Source: Casuarius casuarius
Lineage: Eukaryota; Chordata; Aves; Casuariiformes; Casuariidae
DNA: 64,000 nt
Assembly: GCA_003342895.1 (NCBI GenBank)
Contig: PTFA01000111.1
Coordinates: 2,683,607 to 2,747,606 of the forward strand
Direction: 5' to 3'
The position numbers were made by a program, and so were the translations under genes. Positions 38,654 through 49,339 of this stretch are shown piece by piece. Numbering within the stretch: position 1 is the stretch's first letter; every line of letters starts with the position of its first letter. The notes under the pieces were generated by a model, which made no database searches, had not been told where the DNA came from, and worked only from the letters and a program-made list of their open reading frames with translations.

Positions 38654-39973
38654 GTTATAAATAAATAGTTAGATAACACAGCTCCCATTGCTGTCAGTAA
38701 GAGATGATGGCTCAGCAATTCTAAAAATCAGAAGGTGAGGTGTCGAGGTATGAATTAGGGGTCAAACCTGAGGAAATGTACACAGTCTGGAGATAACCTA
38801 GGTAGTGCTGAGAAAAGTAATACGACTGTGTTAATCTGACGCTCCACCTGGGCTATCAATCCCTGCCAATAATAATTCTAATTCCATGACACTGTTGTTA
38901 TAAATACATCCTTCATTCTGGAAGGAAAAAAAGCTATCATATAGACATTAATGGTATTGTGATTATGTGTTTCCAAAGCTCCCTTTTTTCTGAAAATCTT
39001 TCTCAAAAATATCGTAGCAGGATGAAACCCTTACGCCTGATGCCTGTGTTGGTCTACTAAAGTGTGTGTCACAATAACCTACCTTTAAATTAGAATGCAT
39101 TCAATTGATGATGATAGGCCTTTTCAATAAATGAAAAAAAAATGTGCAAACTGGTTAAAGATATCTTACTAAGTCTCACTACATTAACACCAGTGCTCTT
39201 TCAATGAGTTTAACCCAAACCCCTAATGCAGCCATCTTTGGTGCTACTTGCTGACTTCTGTGTACATGCACTAGTACCCTCTACTGGCCAGAAATCTTCT
39301 CTGGTGCTCAAGTAGTCTGAGGAAGCAGAGGCAAACTATTAATAGGCATCTGAATGATGAATATTTCTTTTCTTTTTTCTTTTCTTCACTTTGGATCAAA
39401 AGGTCGTGATCTCTATTTCAGCTATATGCATGACCTCACTTGGTAATGTGAGGTGGTTTCTATTTATCCTACAGTTCATTAAAATCATATGTAAAAGCAT
39501 GAACTGTGGAATCAACAATAACCAGCACTGCTGGAAAAGACATAAAATACTGCACAGCTAATCATAGGGAAAATAATTTCAGCATATATAAAAAGCTCTT
39601 TGTTCTCCACCTTCTTGCTGTCCTTTGTTGTGCTGTGTGTGCAGGAAAGTCAGATCTGAATTGATTGGCAACGTCTTTCATCAAGGGAAGCAAAGCTATA
39701 TTTAATGTCCAGGGTTCTTAAAATTCCAAAGCAATATTAATGGTGCTTTGGCAATAGTAAAATCAATTTGAGTTTAATTCTAGTTGAAGAATAAAGTAAT
39801 AGTAACAAAAACAATCCAAACAGAAAAAATATGGCAAAAGGGAGCACAGCAGACAGGAAAGCACTGAATTTCAGAAAAGGCAGATGTAGCAATTGGCCAT
39901 ATAAGGAGTCTAATGTGCCTTTTGGGATAGTTTGTCAAAGTTATTCCAAATCATATAATTATTCAATGCCTCC

Positions 39974-40007
39974 AAAAAACCCAAAACAAAACAAAATAAA
40001 ACCAAAC
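39974..40007 (+). repeat. A-rich (AAAAC)n-like simple repeat
   Basis: Repeated AAAAC/AAAAT units with few interruptions. Ordinary simple repeat. Confidence 0.75.
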
Positions 40008-41749
40008 TTCTCAATGCATAAAATGCTAATTTGGATCTTAAATATTCCTACTTATATATTTCCAAAAAGTTTCTTGTTAAAATACGTGTGATAAAACTTA
40101 ATTTCAATGGTTTCTTAACATTATCAGATAAATAAAGCTATTGCAAACAAATGCAGTTTCCAGAGAATGGAAAAAGGACAGATGATTATCCCGAGACTTT
40201 AAAATTTCCATGCCAATATTTCTGTTTTGACCACAGGATGCTGCATTTTAGTAATATTTAATAATTTGATATTGTGTACGGATTCTGCAGTTCTCCATGG
40301 CTGAGAACCTCTAAAAATAAAGCATTGTGCTTTACCAATGGCACATAGAGGATGACATGGCTTTTCAGTGTTAATGTGCCAGAGGGTTCTCAAGAGCTCC
40401 TAACTAGAGTGGCAGCACTGGCCACTGAAGCCACCAGGTTCAGCTGGGCCTAGTTAAGCTTGAACACTAAAAAGCTGCTCTGAGTGCAGGGAGAGGCAGC
40501 GATCATCTGTCTAGGCTGGGCTGTTGTTTTGTTTGGGGTTTTTTTTTTTAGTTTACTTGTCTGGTGTTTATAGACCGTTGCTTTGCACAAAGGGAATACA
40601 TCCAGAAACTTCTCTGGTTCTGGTTATTTTTACTGAGCAAAAGTTCTGTAATATACCAAAGCCCTTAGAGAGGTTTTCTCTTTCATGCTTAAGCTTGGTT
40701 GCCCGTGAATTTCTCTCCCTTTGTTTTCATACTTGGCCTTGTTACAAAGGTTCACAAATTTTATACACCAAGGAAACCTTTGAACAGTAACAATAAATTA
40801 AGAGACCAGACAATTCATTCTGAACGTTTTCTATTCCAGTTGCAAAATGGAAAGAATATTCTTGCCAAAAGAAGAATTTTTTTTTCTTGTGAAAAATGCT
40901 AGATGCTTCTGAGCATCTTTTCTTATCCAACTATAAATGGAAATGATCATAAGTAATTTCTTCCATCTAGTTCTCTAAGAAAGTAAGACTTACATAATCA
41001 CCATCTGTGTGTTCATCTGACTNTCCCCATCTTTCTCTCTTCTCCCCCTATCCAGTAACCCATGAACTCCTTCAACCATTTCAAATATATCTGTCCCAGA
41101 GAGAGGTGGAGAACGCAGGTGGCATTAAGTTCTTACATTTTTCATGAAAATCAGCTTGTTAGAAGAGCACGCCCCATCCATGTGCCCACTTAGAGAAAAG
41201 GAGGGGATTCTCCTTTGGTCCACCATGCAGCATAGAAGTAGTGGCTGCCTGGCCAGTCGAGAACATGCATCTCTAAACTATTAGCTCACCATGCTGCCTG
41301 TTGATCAGCTAGAGAGCCAAAGAAAGATATTTAGGCGTTATGGTACAAAACTGAGACTGTTGTTGGCATGGCTGCTGGGGTTGTAAGAGGAAGCTGAGCG
41401 TAGTGTTGCAAGCTCTAGGAGAAGCAGGAGAAAATGGATGGTAAGAGGGGATCATGTTATGGAGGCATGGGAAACACGAGCAGGTATATGAAGAGTAGTA
41501 GATGAATCATAGTGGCAAATACAAAGAATGTAAAGAACAAATCCATGAGGAATCAGTTTTCCTTANTTCTACTACTCATGCAGTCACTGGGTGAATCTGA
41601 TCAGTTTTTTTAATTAGCCTGACTTGATCATGTTTATTTTCAAGATTGAATGAAAGATTAGGACTAATCTTTCTATTTGATTTCCAGTTTTGCCTGACTT
41701 CATTCATCTTTAGACAAGTAGATAGGATGTATAGTAAGGGTCAACCCTT

Positions 41750-41777
41750 GCATGTAAGATGAATGCATGTAAGATGA
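41750..41777 (+). repeat. 13-bp near-tandem duplication
   Basis: GCATGTAAGATGA occurs at 41,750-41,762 and 41,765-41,777, separated by two bases, with no mismatch. It lies 18 bases before the perfect hairpin at 41,796. Confidence 0.95.
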
Positions 41778-41795
41778 GGGAAAGTCCTCTTCCCA

Positions 41796-41827
41796 CTTCT
41801 CTCAGTGTAAAGATACACTGAGAGAAG
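41796..41827. repeat. Perfect hairpin, 14-bp arms and 4-base loop
   Basis: CTTCTCTCAGTGTA (41,796-41,809), loop AAGA, then TACACTGAGAGAAG (41,814-41,827) are exact reverse complements. This is the strongest short inverted repeat that I see in the window. It is not followed by a T run, so it does not look like a polymerase III terminator, and it is short for a microRNA precursor. No host gene is recognised. Confidence 0.95.
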
Positions 41828-41829
41828 AG

Positions 41830-42050
41830 TTCTGAGATACAGAAATGTATGAGTTGCTCATCTTTTCCTTTTTCAACATACTTTAATGATTAGAAATGTT
41901 GATTTATTCACGGAATTCTACTTTCAGCTCTGCAAAGCAAAGTCGGCACTGAGCATAAACATCTAGTGCCTGGATATAAGGCTGCTGAGCTATCTCTTCC
42001 TATCTTTCTTAGACAGACTAGAAGAGACGCTCTTCCAGAAGTAAATAACA
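41830..42050. other. Gene-free interval
   Basis: The start of a 97-codon plus-strand frame (41,966-42,259) lies here. It has no recognisable domain and runs into the possible CR1 fragment that follows. Confidence 0.45.
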
Positions 42051-42059
42051 GAGAAAATA

Positions 42060-42120
42060 TAGCTAGAAAAGACTTTGGGAGGGCATTTCATGTAATCATC
42101 AATCCAACTGTAAGCCAAAT
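42060..42120 (-). mobile_element. Possible decayed CR1 tail, minus orientation
   Basis: AGAAAAGACTTTGGGAGG and ATCATCAATCCAACTGTAAG resemble the reverse complement of the CR1 3' end (GGAAAAGACCTTTAAGATCATCAAGTCCAACCGTAA), with an insertion of about ten bases between the two blocks. Short and diverged. Confidence 0.3.
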
Positions 42121-42129
42121 ACACTTTCC

Positions 42130-45100
42130 GGTTTCAAAAGCTTTTCGTGCTAGATATCCTATTCCGTGCCCTGAAGCAATCTATCCTAGTATATATGTTA
42201 TTTTATTCAGAAGAGGAGAATTGAATCTTCTTCATTGCCTTCATATGGTTTATAAATAAAAAATTCTGAATTCTGAGGTTTTGGTTGCCTCTCATATGGG
42301 ATATTTTATGCCTTCAGTGCTTCTACTTGGAGAGAATAAAAACAGAATCAGGGTAGAAAAATAGATGACAAACTTTTTAAATTCAAATCAGAGCATAAAA
42401 TAACAGGTAAAAGGAAAGAGGGAGCAAGAGGGTAGAGTAAATTCCTATCTGATGGAAAAAACTTCCAGGAAAATCTCTCTTAATGCTTGAAATTTTGAGA
42501 AGTTCTGCCATTCTGAGCATTCTTTGCATGTGAATTATCTGTAACGGCCTGTGTATTTCACAAACGTGTAAGAAAATTGTAATCTTAATTAGATCTGGAG
42601 TACAAAATGAGAATCACGTTGCAGCTGTAAATGCAGGGAAACACCTTCAGATACAGATCAGACTGTTGAGATGATTCATTTGACAAGTTATCTAACCTAA
42701 GTAAATATTGCTGTGTTACAAAAGTCAGTTTTAAAAAAATATGGAGTTGTTAGTTACAGTCACCTTAGGGAAAATATATGAGTGATATCATCTTTATACT
42801 CCTACGCACTCTGCCCTTCTGTGAAAATATTTACGTTGCCTGTTTTGCAGTCTTACTTCANTTGATATGTGGGTATCATGCTGAAAATCACAGATGTTAC
42901 ACAAAATGTGAAATATAGATATAAATTTCTGTCTACACATATATATACATAGATGCATATAGGGAGAGAAATAGGGAGAAAAAGAGAATGATGTTACTAA
43001 AGCAGAGACAATCAGCAAAGACAACTCAATGGAAACAACAGAAAATATTTTATACTGAGTTCTGAATAAATATCCTCTTTCAGTTGCTAATGTCCTAACT
43101 GGCTGTTCTGTATGCATGAACGTCTAAGCCCTGCAGTACTGTAAGAAATTCAAACAGCTATTATAAACTATCATAAGTAAAAATACTTCAGATCAGATGG
43201 AATATTCCATTTAACTGCTATGCCATGGTTTGTACCTATCTTACAATACCATATTGTAATGATTGGTTTTTTTATTATTTTCTAAATGAATACATTTTAT
43301 TCACTACCCATCTCTTCACTGCTTCTCTCATGAAAGCCATTTCCCTTTGGTTTCAGATGAAGCTATGAATTAATGCAAGTAGACATACAGTAGTCAAGAT
43401 TTTAACACCTCCAGTATTACAGTTTTGCATATAACAATGGAGGTTTCTTTGCCACTAGTAATGTACAGGGCTAAACTCCCTATTCATTAACTAACAGGGG
43501 CGGATCCACAGGTTGTTATTTCTCAAATTTGTACCACCTTAGAAACAATTATTTACAAAAAAAATTCAAAATGCTGAGTCACTGCTGCTTCTGGCAGTTA
43601 TATTTCATCTGCAGGAACTAGCTAGTTATTTTAAAAGTGTAACTGATCTGTGAATAACTGTGAATAAGTTCAGCAGTGAACTGAGAGACATCATAGAATT
43701 CTTTTAGTCTCATATTTAGGCTTGATCATGCCCCATTTCAGCTAAGAGTCTCTAGCTGAAAATGATGCTTTTCTTTATAAATTTCATACTGAGTCATCCA
43801 GCCCAATGCTGCATCTGTACAGNAACAAAGAACCCCTCAACTTGGTAGTTGCAATAAATTCGTAAGGGAACAGCATACAAGACAAATAAATCTAATAACA
43901 TTTTTATTAGGTTCATGTGTTTTATGCCAGTTCTGGATAATCCAAGAAAATCTTTATTACTTATGAAAAGATGGAAAAGGTTGCACCATGCTTCCTATTA
44001 TAGAGCCTATTTTCAGGAGTTTATAATAAATTTAAAATGCAGTTTAAATTTTTTTACAAATTACTCTGCAGTTATTTATTTTCCTGAGTATAATAATCTT
44101 CAGGGCAAGTGATAGGATTATTTTCAGATACTGTAAATGAAGTATCAACAATTTTGAGCACAGTGACTTCCAAGTTTGTACACATTTCCATAAAATGGCC
44201 TAAAATCTTCTACAGAATATGAACATTAACTTAATTAAGTAATAATATTTGTACAATCAGCATGCCAAAGAATCAGAGAATGCTGTATTGAGTGACGCCC
44301 ATGGCTCCTCTCCTTCTAGTTGGGTCAAAAAACTATAGACCATCTCAGCAACATGTCCTCTTGTTCGATGAAAATGTACCAANGGGAATTAAGGTCAGGG
44401 CTTAGAAAGAAGGGCAAGTAAAAGTGGAAAAAGCAAAGGGGAAAGCAGCACTTTGTTAAAGCTGCATTTTATGCCCAGAAAAGAGATTAAAATCAATACA
44501 AATGTTCCTCTCTGACCAAGTAGTTTTGTTTAAGGAGATTCCCACTGCATAAAGGTAATCTGTGTCACAGAGGCCGTAACTGTGCCCACCTAGGGGACAT
44601 TTGCCCAGATTTTTCAGTCTTTAACATGGCTGTATAAGTTTGGAAACTGTAACTGTGTTAGCATAATTNCGGGCTTGAGCTAACATGTGTGTTGACTTTT
44701 AAATCCAAGCTGCTTACGTCTGGCTTTCCAAGAGGATGGGTGAAACAGATGCATAACTGCCTCCAGCTGCTCATGTAGATAGGCTGTATGTGAAATAAAC
44801 ATACCTCACTGTGGAGGGAAGAAAGGAGAATACACTCTTTGCAGCAAAATGTGTCTGTAACCAATTTGCTTTGATTGGCAGACCCACATTTCAAAATAGT
44901 TACCTAGCCAGGTCACCAGGCCAAAAAAAATTTGGACACTATGCTGAGACCAGAAGCCTCAAGAGAGTCTGTGCTGCCACAATCCCAGGGCCCAGCGAAG
45001 TAATGCCACCAAAACCTGCTTCTCATTAAAACCACACAAAATCTTGCATGATGCCCATTTCTCACATTCAGGCAAACAGATTAATATAAATAATCCCCAT

Positions 45101-45510
45101 TTTTCCCTACTCTTCCAAAAAACTGTATCTTGNAGTAGATAAGGTTTAAGGTCTAATCCTGATACAACCATTCTGGACTTTCATCTCAGTCTGACTCTTC
45201 CTTCTAGGAAGACATTTGGCAGAAATGTCATCACGATGTGCTTAATATAACTGAGTGAGATTAGAGGAATTTGGTGCTCTCTGTTTTTCAATTTATTTTC
45301 ACATTTTGCTTTTGACAGCCCCTAGCTTTGCAGATAATCACTGTCACTCTTTTGTGGTGCTCCTTGTACCTAAGTATCAGCTGAAAAAGACCGCACTAAC
45401 AGTAATGGCTAAACTGAAAAGTAAAGTAAATGGTGTGAACACCACTTCAATGTCTACAAAGGAAGAAGTGGGAAGATTTTCAAGGGCCTATCTAAATATA
45501 CACGCTGCAG
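42130..45510. other. Gene-free stretch
   Basis: Frames up to 107 codons (42,794-43,117 minus, crossing an N) show no domain. GTCATCCAGCCCAATGCTGC near 43,793-43,812 is faintly reminiscent of a sauropsid repeat but too short to call. No RNA gene is seen. Confidence 0.5.
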
Positions 45511-45515
45511 CAGAG

Positions 45516-45600
45516 TAAAAGGGGAGGAAGGGGAAGTGGGAAGGGAAGGGGAAGACAGAAGAAGAGGGCAAGCGAAGGGAAGAGAAGGGAAGAGGAGATA
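45516..45600 (+). repeat. Homopurine GGGAAG-type tract
   Basis: About 80 bases of nearly pure A/G built on GGGAAG and AAGGG units, with three pyrimidine interruptions (near 45,555, 45,569 and 45,573). Such tracts can form triplex or quadruplex structures. No gene flanks it. Confidence 0.85.
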
Positions 45601-45604
45601 GTCT

Positions 45605-46110
45605 ATTCTTTAATTTTAGCTATATCAGATATTCTGGTTTTTATTTGCTTGATTTGTCTAAATTTTTCCATTTGCAGCAAATCATATTATATAGTTTTCA
45701 CAAAGGATTGTCCAATGTGGGTTAAAATAGGGAAAATTGCACCAAAACCCTTGTTCTTGTTTAAAGTNCTGATCCAAAGTTCACCGAGGTTCATATGGGC
45801 TTTTCCCAAGGCTTCAGAAATAGTGACATAGATTAAGAGTATAAGGTCAGTCCTAAACTACTTTGTCCAACTTTGAACTTCCCCAAAGTTTTAAGCATTC
45901 AGAGCTGTCTATTTTTTTTAAAGAACCAGTAATTTCAGTAGCTGAGTTGACAGTATTTGCTTCTGTGCACAAATTATGTTTATTTCTAACATAACCTTGA
46001 AATACCTATTCCTGTCCATTTGTTGTAAAACCTAAATTATCTAGTTAATTCCCTTCATATGAAACATATTTCTATACTTGCACTGTATCCAGATAAAAAA
46101 AGAATTGGCA
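45605..46110. other. Gene-free interval
   Basis: Nothing recognisable; one N near 45,768. Confidence 0.5.
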
Positions 46111-46114
46111 AATT

Positions 46115-46200
46115 CCTGACTGTGAATCCGACTTACTGAAGTGGCTGAGAATTGTGTTACTAACTTCGCTGGGTACAGGACCAGGTCCTTATTTACATGT
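46115..46200. repeat. Possible ancient fold-back repeat copy
   Basis: CTTACTGAAGTGGCTGAGAA, then GTTACTAACTTCGCTGGGTA, then CAGGACCAGGTCCTTA resembles, from memory, the class at 15,880, whose ends read like GCAGGATCAGGCCCTTA with a central direct/inverted ACTTCA-type core. Diverged. Confidence 0.28.
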
Positions 46201-46204
46201 GTTT

Positions 46205-48060
46205 TCCTATGTAATCACTGCATTTAAATTGGAAGTGTCTGTAAATGTGGTCTATAAAATTGTTCTAAGGGCATTTCAGGATGTTGTGTCACACTACTGC
46301 CTATAAATTGGTGCAAAAGTTATACTGCAAAAGTAACAATGTCAGGAAATAGTAGTAATGTTTGCCTAATAAAATCCAGACTGTATTCTAAAGAACTGCT
46401 TTTTCTTTGTGAGATTAGTCTTTCCTCACAAGCAAACTGAAAAAACACAAAGTGGCCTAACCGCAATGCAGTTCTTAAGAAAGTTATAACATATGGAGTT
46501 CATATATCTTGGAAGAAAGCAGTGTGTAATCCTGCATCGCTCTGTATCCAGTCTAGATAATCTAACTCTCCAGATGATGATCAAGGAATGACATTATAAA
46601 TCTCTAAGATGGTCATTTGCTTTGTAAGTAATTAATTTCTGTTTTTTACCTCCTGATACTTGGGTGAAGAAACTGTTTTACCAGAAGTGGATTTTAAGCA
46701 ATTCTCCCTACTATCCTGTTACATTCCTCTGTTCCCTTCTGTGGGATAATTGCTTTTGCTTTCTTTGTATTTTCTGTGCAGGTCTATGTAATTACAGAGA
46801 CCAGCCTTGATCTAAAGTAGGGCATACAGAGTGGTAGCTCGCTTGTTTAAATGAAAAAGGAATGTTTTGTTTTGCATATAATATAGATTTTTGCCACAAC
46901 TAGCATCCCATTGCAACTGGACCCCAAGTCTTTATCTGTATGGTCAGATGAAAAGAAGTTTTGAGATTAAAGATAACTATGCCAACTATGGGATCCATTG
47001 ATTTCCAAACACTTGTCTCAGTGACACTCAGTGACACAGTGTGCTCAGAGCACCCAGGTTGTGGTTAGGAAGAGGCAAGCCCTGGAAATCTGAGAGTGTA
47101 ATACAGTGTTGCATGGCCAACCGTTCCCAGACCCAGTGTACTCAGACCACAAGAGCTTGATCCAACACTAAGGTGCCAAGTATGCGTAGGTCCTCTTCTG
47201 CCTCTCCCCACCTCTAGTCAGCAGTGCACTGGAGTGCAACCTGAGACCGTGCATGAATGTATGTTCGCACTGTAAATCTTGCAGGGAAGATCAGTCTGCA
47301 TCTGAAAAGAAATTTACAGATTTTTCCAGCATGGCCCAAGTCCTGACAGAGGTGTAAACTGTGGAAGAAAGAATGCAAAATTCCAGCATCACATCATTCA
47401 ACAGGAAACCCTCACAAAGTAGCTACTTGACATATGTCAAAAGCTGATTCAGTTCTTCCAGAGATTTCAACAAGGTCTAATAAATACACAGTGACATCCT
47501 TGAACTCCACGATTCATGATACTCAGCTTATATTTGGTTTTCATTTAATTTATGGACTATTCATCTTTCCTGTGTTGCCATCGCCTTGACCAAAAGCCTT
47601 AAATGTTAAAAAAATCTCAGCCGTACCTTTTGACGTTTGTCTTTTTCCTCTGTGTCTGAAAGGAACTTCCTCACCTACGCTTCCCCATTCCCTAATTTCC
47701 TTTCAGATAGTATACAGTTCCTAAAAACATGAATATGTACCGAACTAGAGAAAAAATGAGTGAAGGTTAAAGGAGTCTGGCTGGACTGGATCCATCTGAT
47801 CAATCGTATTATACAGATCTGTATTAAATGCTGAGTTTAATCACTGAGTGCATTACATACATGAGAACACTAACAGTAAGCAACAGAAGAGAAAAGATCC
47901 ATAGGGAGAAGATCACTGAACACATACATTACAAACATGGGTCTGTTGACAAGCTTAATCTTGCCAATTAGATCTGAATCATGTTCCTTTTCTGAAAGAG
48001 GAAAACATTACACCAAACAGAACATGGAAGCTACTCTGTCTTAACAGCCACAAACCCTTA
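46205..48060. other. Gene-free stretch
   Basis: No open frame of note. CTCAGTGACA is tandemly doubled at 47,017-47,036. The block 47,040-47,230 is somewhat GC-richer without a recognisable family. Confidence 0.5.
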
Positions 48061-48067
48061 CTGGAAA

Positions 48068-48145
48068 TGGAGAGATCCTGGCTATTACAACTGAAGTCAT
48101 AATTAATCTTTTGCTGACTTTAATGGGGACAAGATTTCACCAGCA
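48068..48145. repeat. Ancient fold-back repeat copy
   Basis: The left arm GATCCTGGCT...CAACTGAAGTCA and the right arm TGACTTTAATGGGGACAAGA are imperfect inverted repeats of each other (about 22 bp per arm, small gaps). From memory the whole block matches a sauropsid repeat reading like ATCCTGGC-CCATTGAAGTCA...TGACTTCAATGGGGCCAGGAT. The inverted structure is directly visible. This is the clearest of the six candidate copies here. Confidence 0.48.
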
Positions 48146-48149
48146 AATC

Positions 48150-48460
48150 TTCAGAGATCTGTGGGAGTTAAAAAAAAAAGTGAAAACCCTCAAGCTTCTT
48201 ACATTCTGNGTAATAATTAATAGCAAGCAGTGATGCCAGTCAGGTTTGTCTTTCTAAAGTACAGAATTTGTTGGATTCTGTAATGGACACTTTAATATAA
48301 AAGGGTTTTACAATGCTTAATATTAATTAAGGCTCCTAATTAATTGGGAAGGGGGTTGATTTTGGCTTTTTTTCTCAAGACTCTCTGTTAGTGAAGACTC
48401 GGTTGCAGTAGCTACTGGTGCAGACAGCTCCCTCATAGGATGAGGACCCAACTTATAGTA
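48150..48460. other. Gene-free interval
   Basis: AT-rich sequence. The C-terminal half of a 93-codon minus-strand frame (48,323-48,604) without a recognisable domain lies here. Confidence 0.45.
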
Positions 48461-48469
48461 GGCTTTATC

Positions 48470-48720
48470 TTCCAGATAGGCTGCCATGGACCTGGGGAAC
48501 CTGGGAGCCCTAATTGCTCTGAGAAGCCCCAGAATCAAAGAGCCTGGCACATTACCCAGTGAGCTGCAAGAAGCCAAGAAGGCTGGGGAGATCAGGTTTC
48601 TCAAGACTTCGATGTTCTTGGCTCAGAAATATCCCTCCAGGTGGTCTGCTGATGATCCTGAAGCTGGAGTGGAGAGGAGGCTCTGCTAAGAGCCAGGGAG
48701 GGAGATTTTCATCTATCAGA
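48470..48720. other. GC-richer patch of unknown origin
   Basis: This block is markedly GC-richer than its flanks and is open in one frame on the minus strand (48,323-48,604) and in two on the plus strand (48,486-48,689 and 48,559-48,807). The plus translation begins MDLGNLGALIALRSPRIKEP and continues Lys/Glu-rich with no domain recognised. The texture (CCTGGGGAACCTGGGAGCCC) recalls interspersed repeats in reptile genomes. An unrecognised old repeat is the likeliest explanation; a lone exon cannot be excluded but has no splice support that I trust. Confidence 0.3.
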
Positions 48721-48729
48721 CATGTCTAC

Positions 48730-49165
48730 ATTCCTGCAAACAGTTTCAACGAATCAGCATTTTCCGATGAAGCAATATTCCTTTTAAAAATTTCCAGGCA
48801 GTTCTGAATGCTCACACTACAACACAAACTAAAGCAGACACTCAACGTCCTGCCTCTCTATAGCTCTTATCCTGCCTTCCTATGCACTTCTCCTCATTTG
48901 CTGGGGTTAAAATCATAATAAAATGTACTCAAGTTGTATATGCTCTTTATTTTGTGTTTTGGTTCTTCACTACCTTTTTTACTGACACTTTTATTTTGCC
49001 TTTTTGCCTGATCAAGGTCTATAAACTTGAGGTTTTTGTCAAGTTTTACTATTTACACTAAAACAATTCCCAGGGCTTCAATGCCCCTATAATACGCTAC
49101 CTTCTTACTGTATCTACTTTACATGCACNGTAGTGTATTAAACTACTTACTGTATTAAGTAAACT
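48730..49165. other. Gene-free interval
   Basis: AT-rich, no frame or repeat recognised; one N near 49,130. Confidence 0.5.
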
Positions 49166-49170
49166 GCAGG

Positions 49171-49337
49171 ATAGTCNAATGGATGTTGAACTAAGCTAGC
49201 ATCCAAAAGACCATATTCATTTCTTTGTATAGCCACTGGCCTGGCGTGCACCTTGGATATTGGACATCTGTAAAATGGAAATACCAGAAACTTTGTAGAG
49301 AGCTTTGAGATTCATGGATGAAAACTATTATAGAATC
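49171..49337 (+). repeat. MIR/CORE-SINE-like element, nearly full length
   Basis: The element can be followed from head to tail. The degraded A-box region is ATAGTCNAATGGATGTTG (49,171-49,188). An eroded middle leads into AGCCACTGGCCTG and ACCTTGGATATTGGACATCT, then CATCTGTAAAATGGAAATACC (49,265-49,285), which matches the MIR/CORE-SINE stretch CATCTGTAAAATGGGGATAA. Finally TTGTAGAGAGCTTTGAGATTC followed by ATGGATGAAAACTATTATAGA (49,293-49,334) matches the tail TTGTAAAGCGCTTTGAGATCC..TGGATGAAAGGCGCTATA known in sauropsid copies. Order and spacing agree throughout. It is very old and inactive. Confidence 0.68.
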
Positions 49338-49339
49338 CA

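Larger units (their letters stand above)
36260..41740. other. Gene-free stretch with simple repeats
   Basis: No exon-like frame; all open frames are under 90 codons and without domains. It holds a near-tandem copy of TTCAGGTGCATAAA (37,632-37,645 and 37,650-37,663), a small hairpin CCCTTTG-TTT-CAAAGGG near 37,448-37,464, a T13 run (38,534-38,546), a TTTTC run (39,364-39,386), an AAAAC run (39,974-40,007) and a DR1-like motif at 38,641-38,653. Confidence 0.55.

Noticed and set aside
46300..46345. ATTGGTGCAAAAGTTAT followed by TGCAAAAGTAAC, reminiscent of the ends of primate MADE1/mariner elements
   Set aside because: That family is primate-specific. The match is short, lacks the paired terminal inverted repeat, and is likely coincidence in AT-rich sequence.
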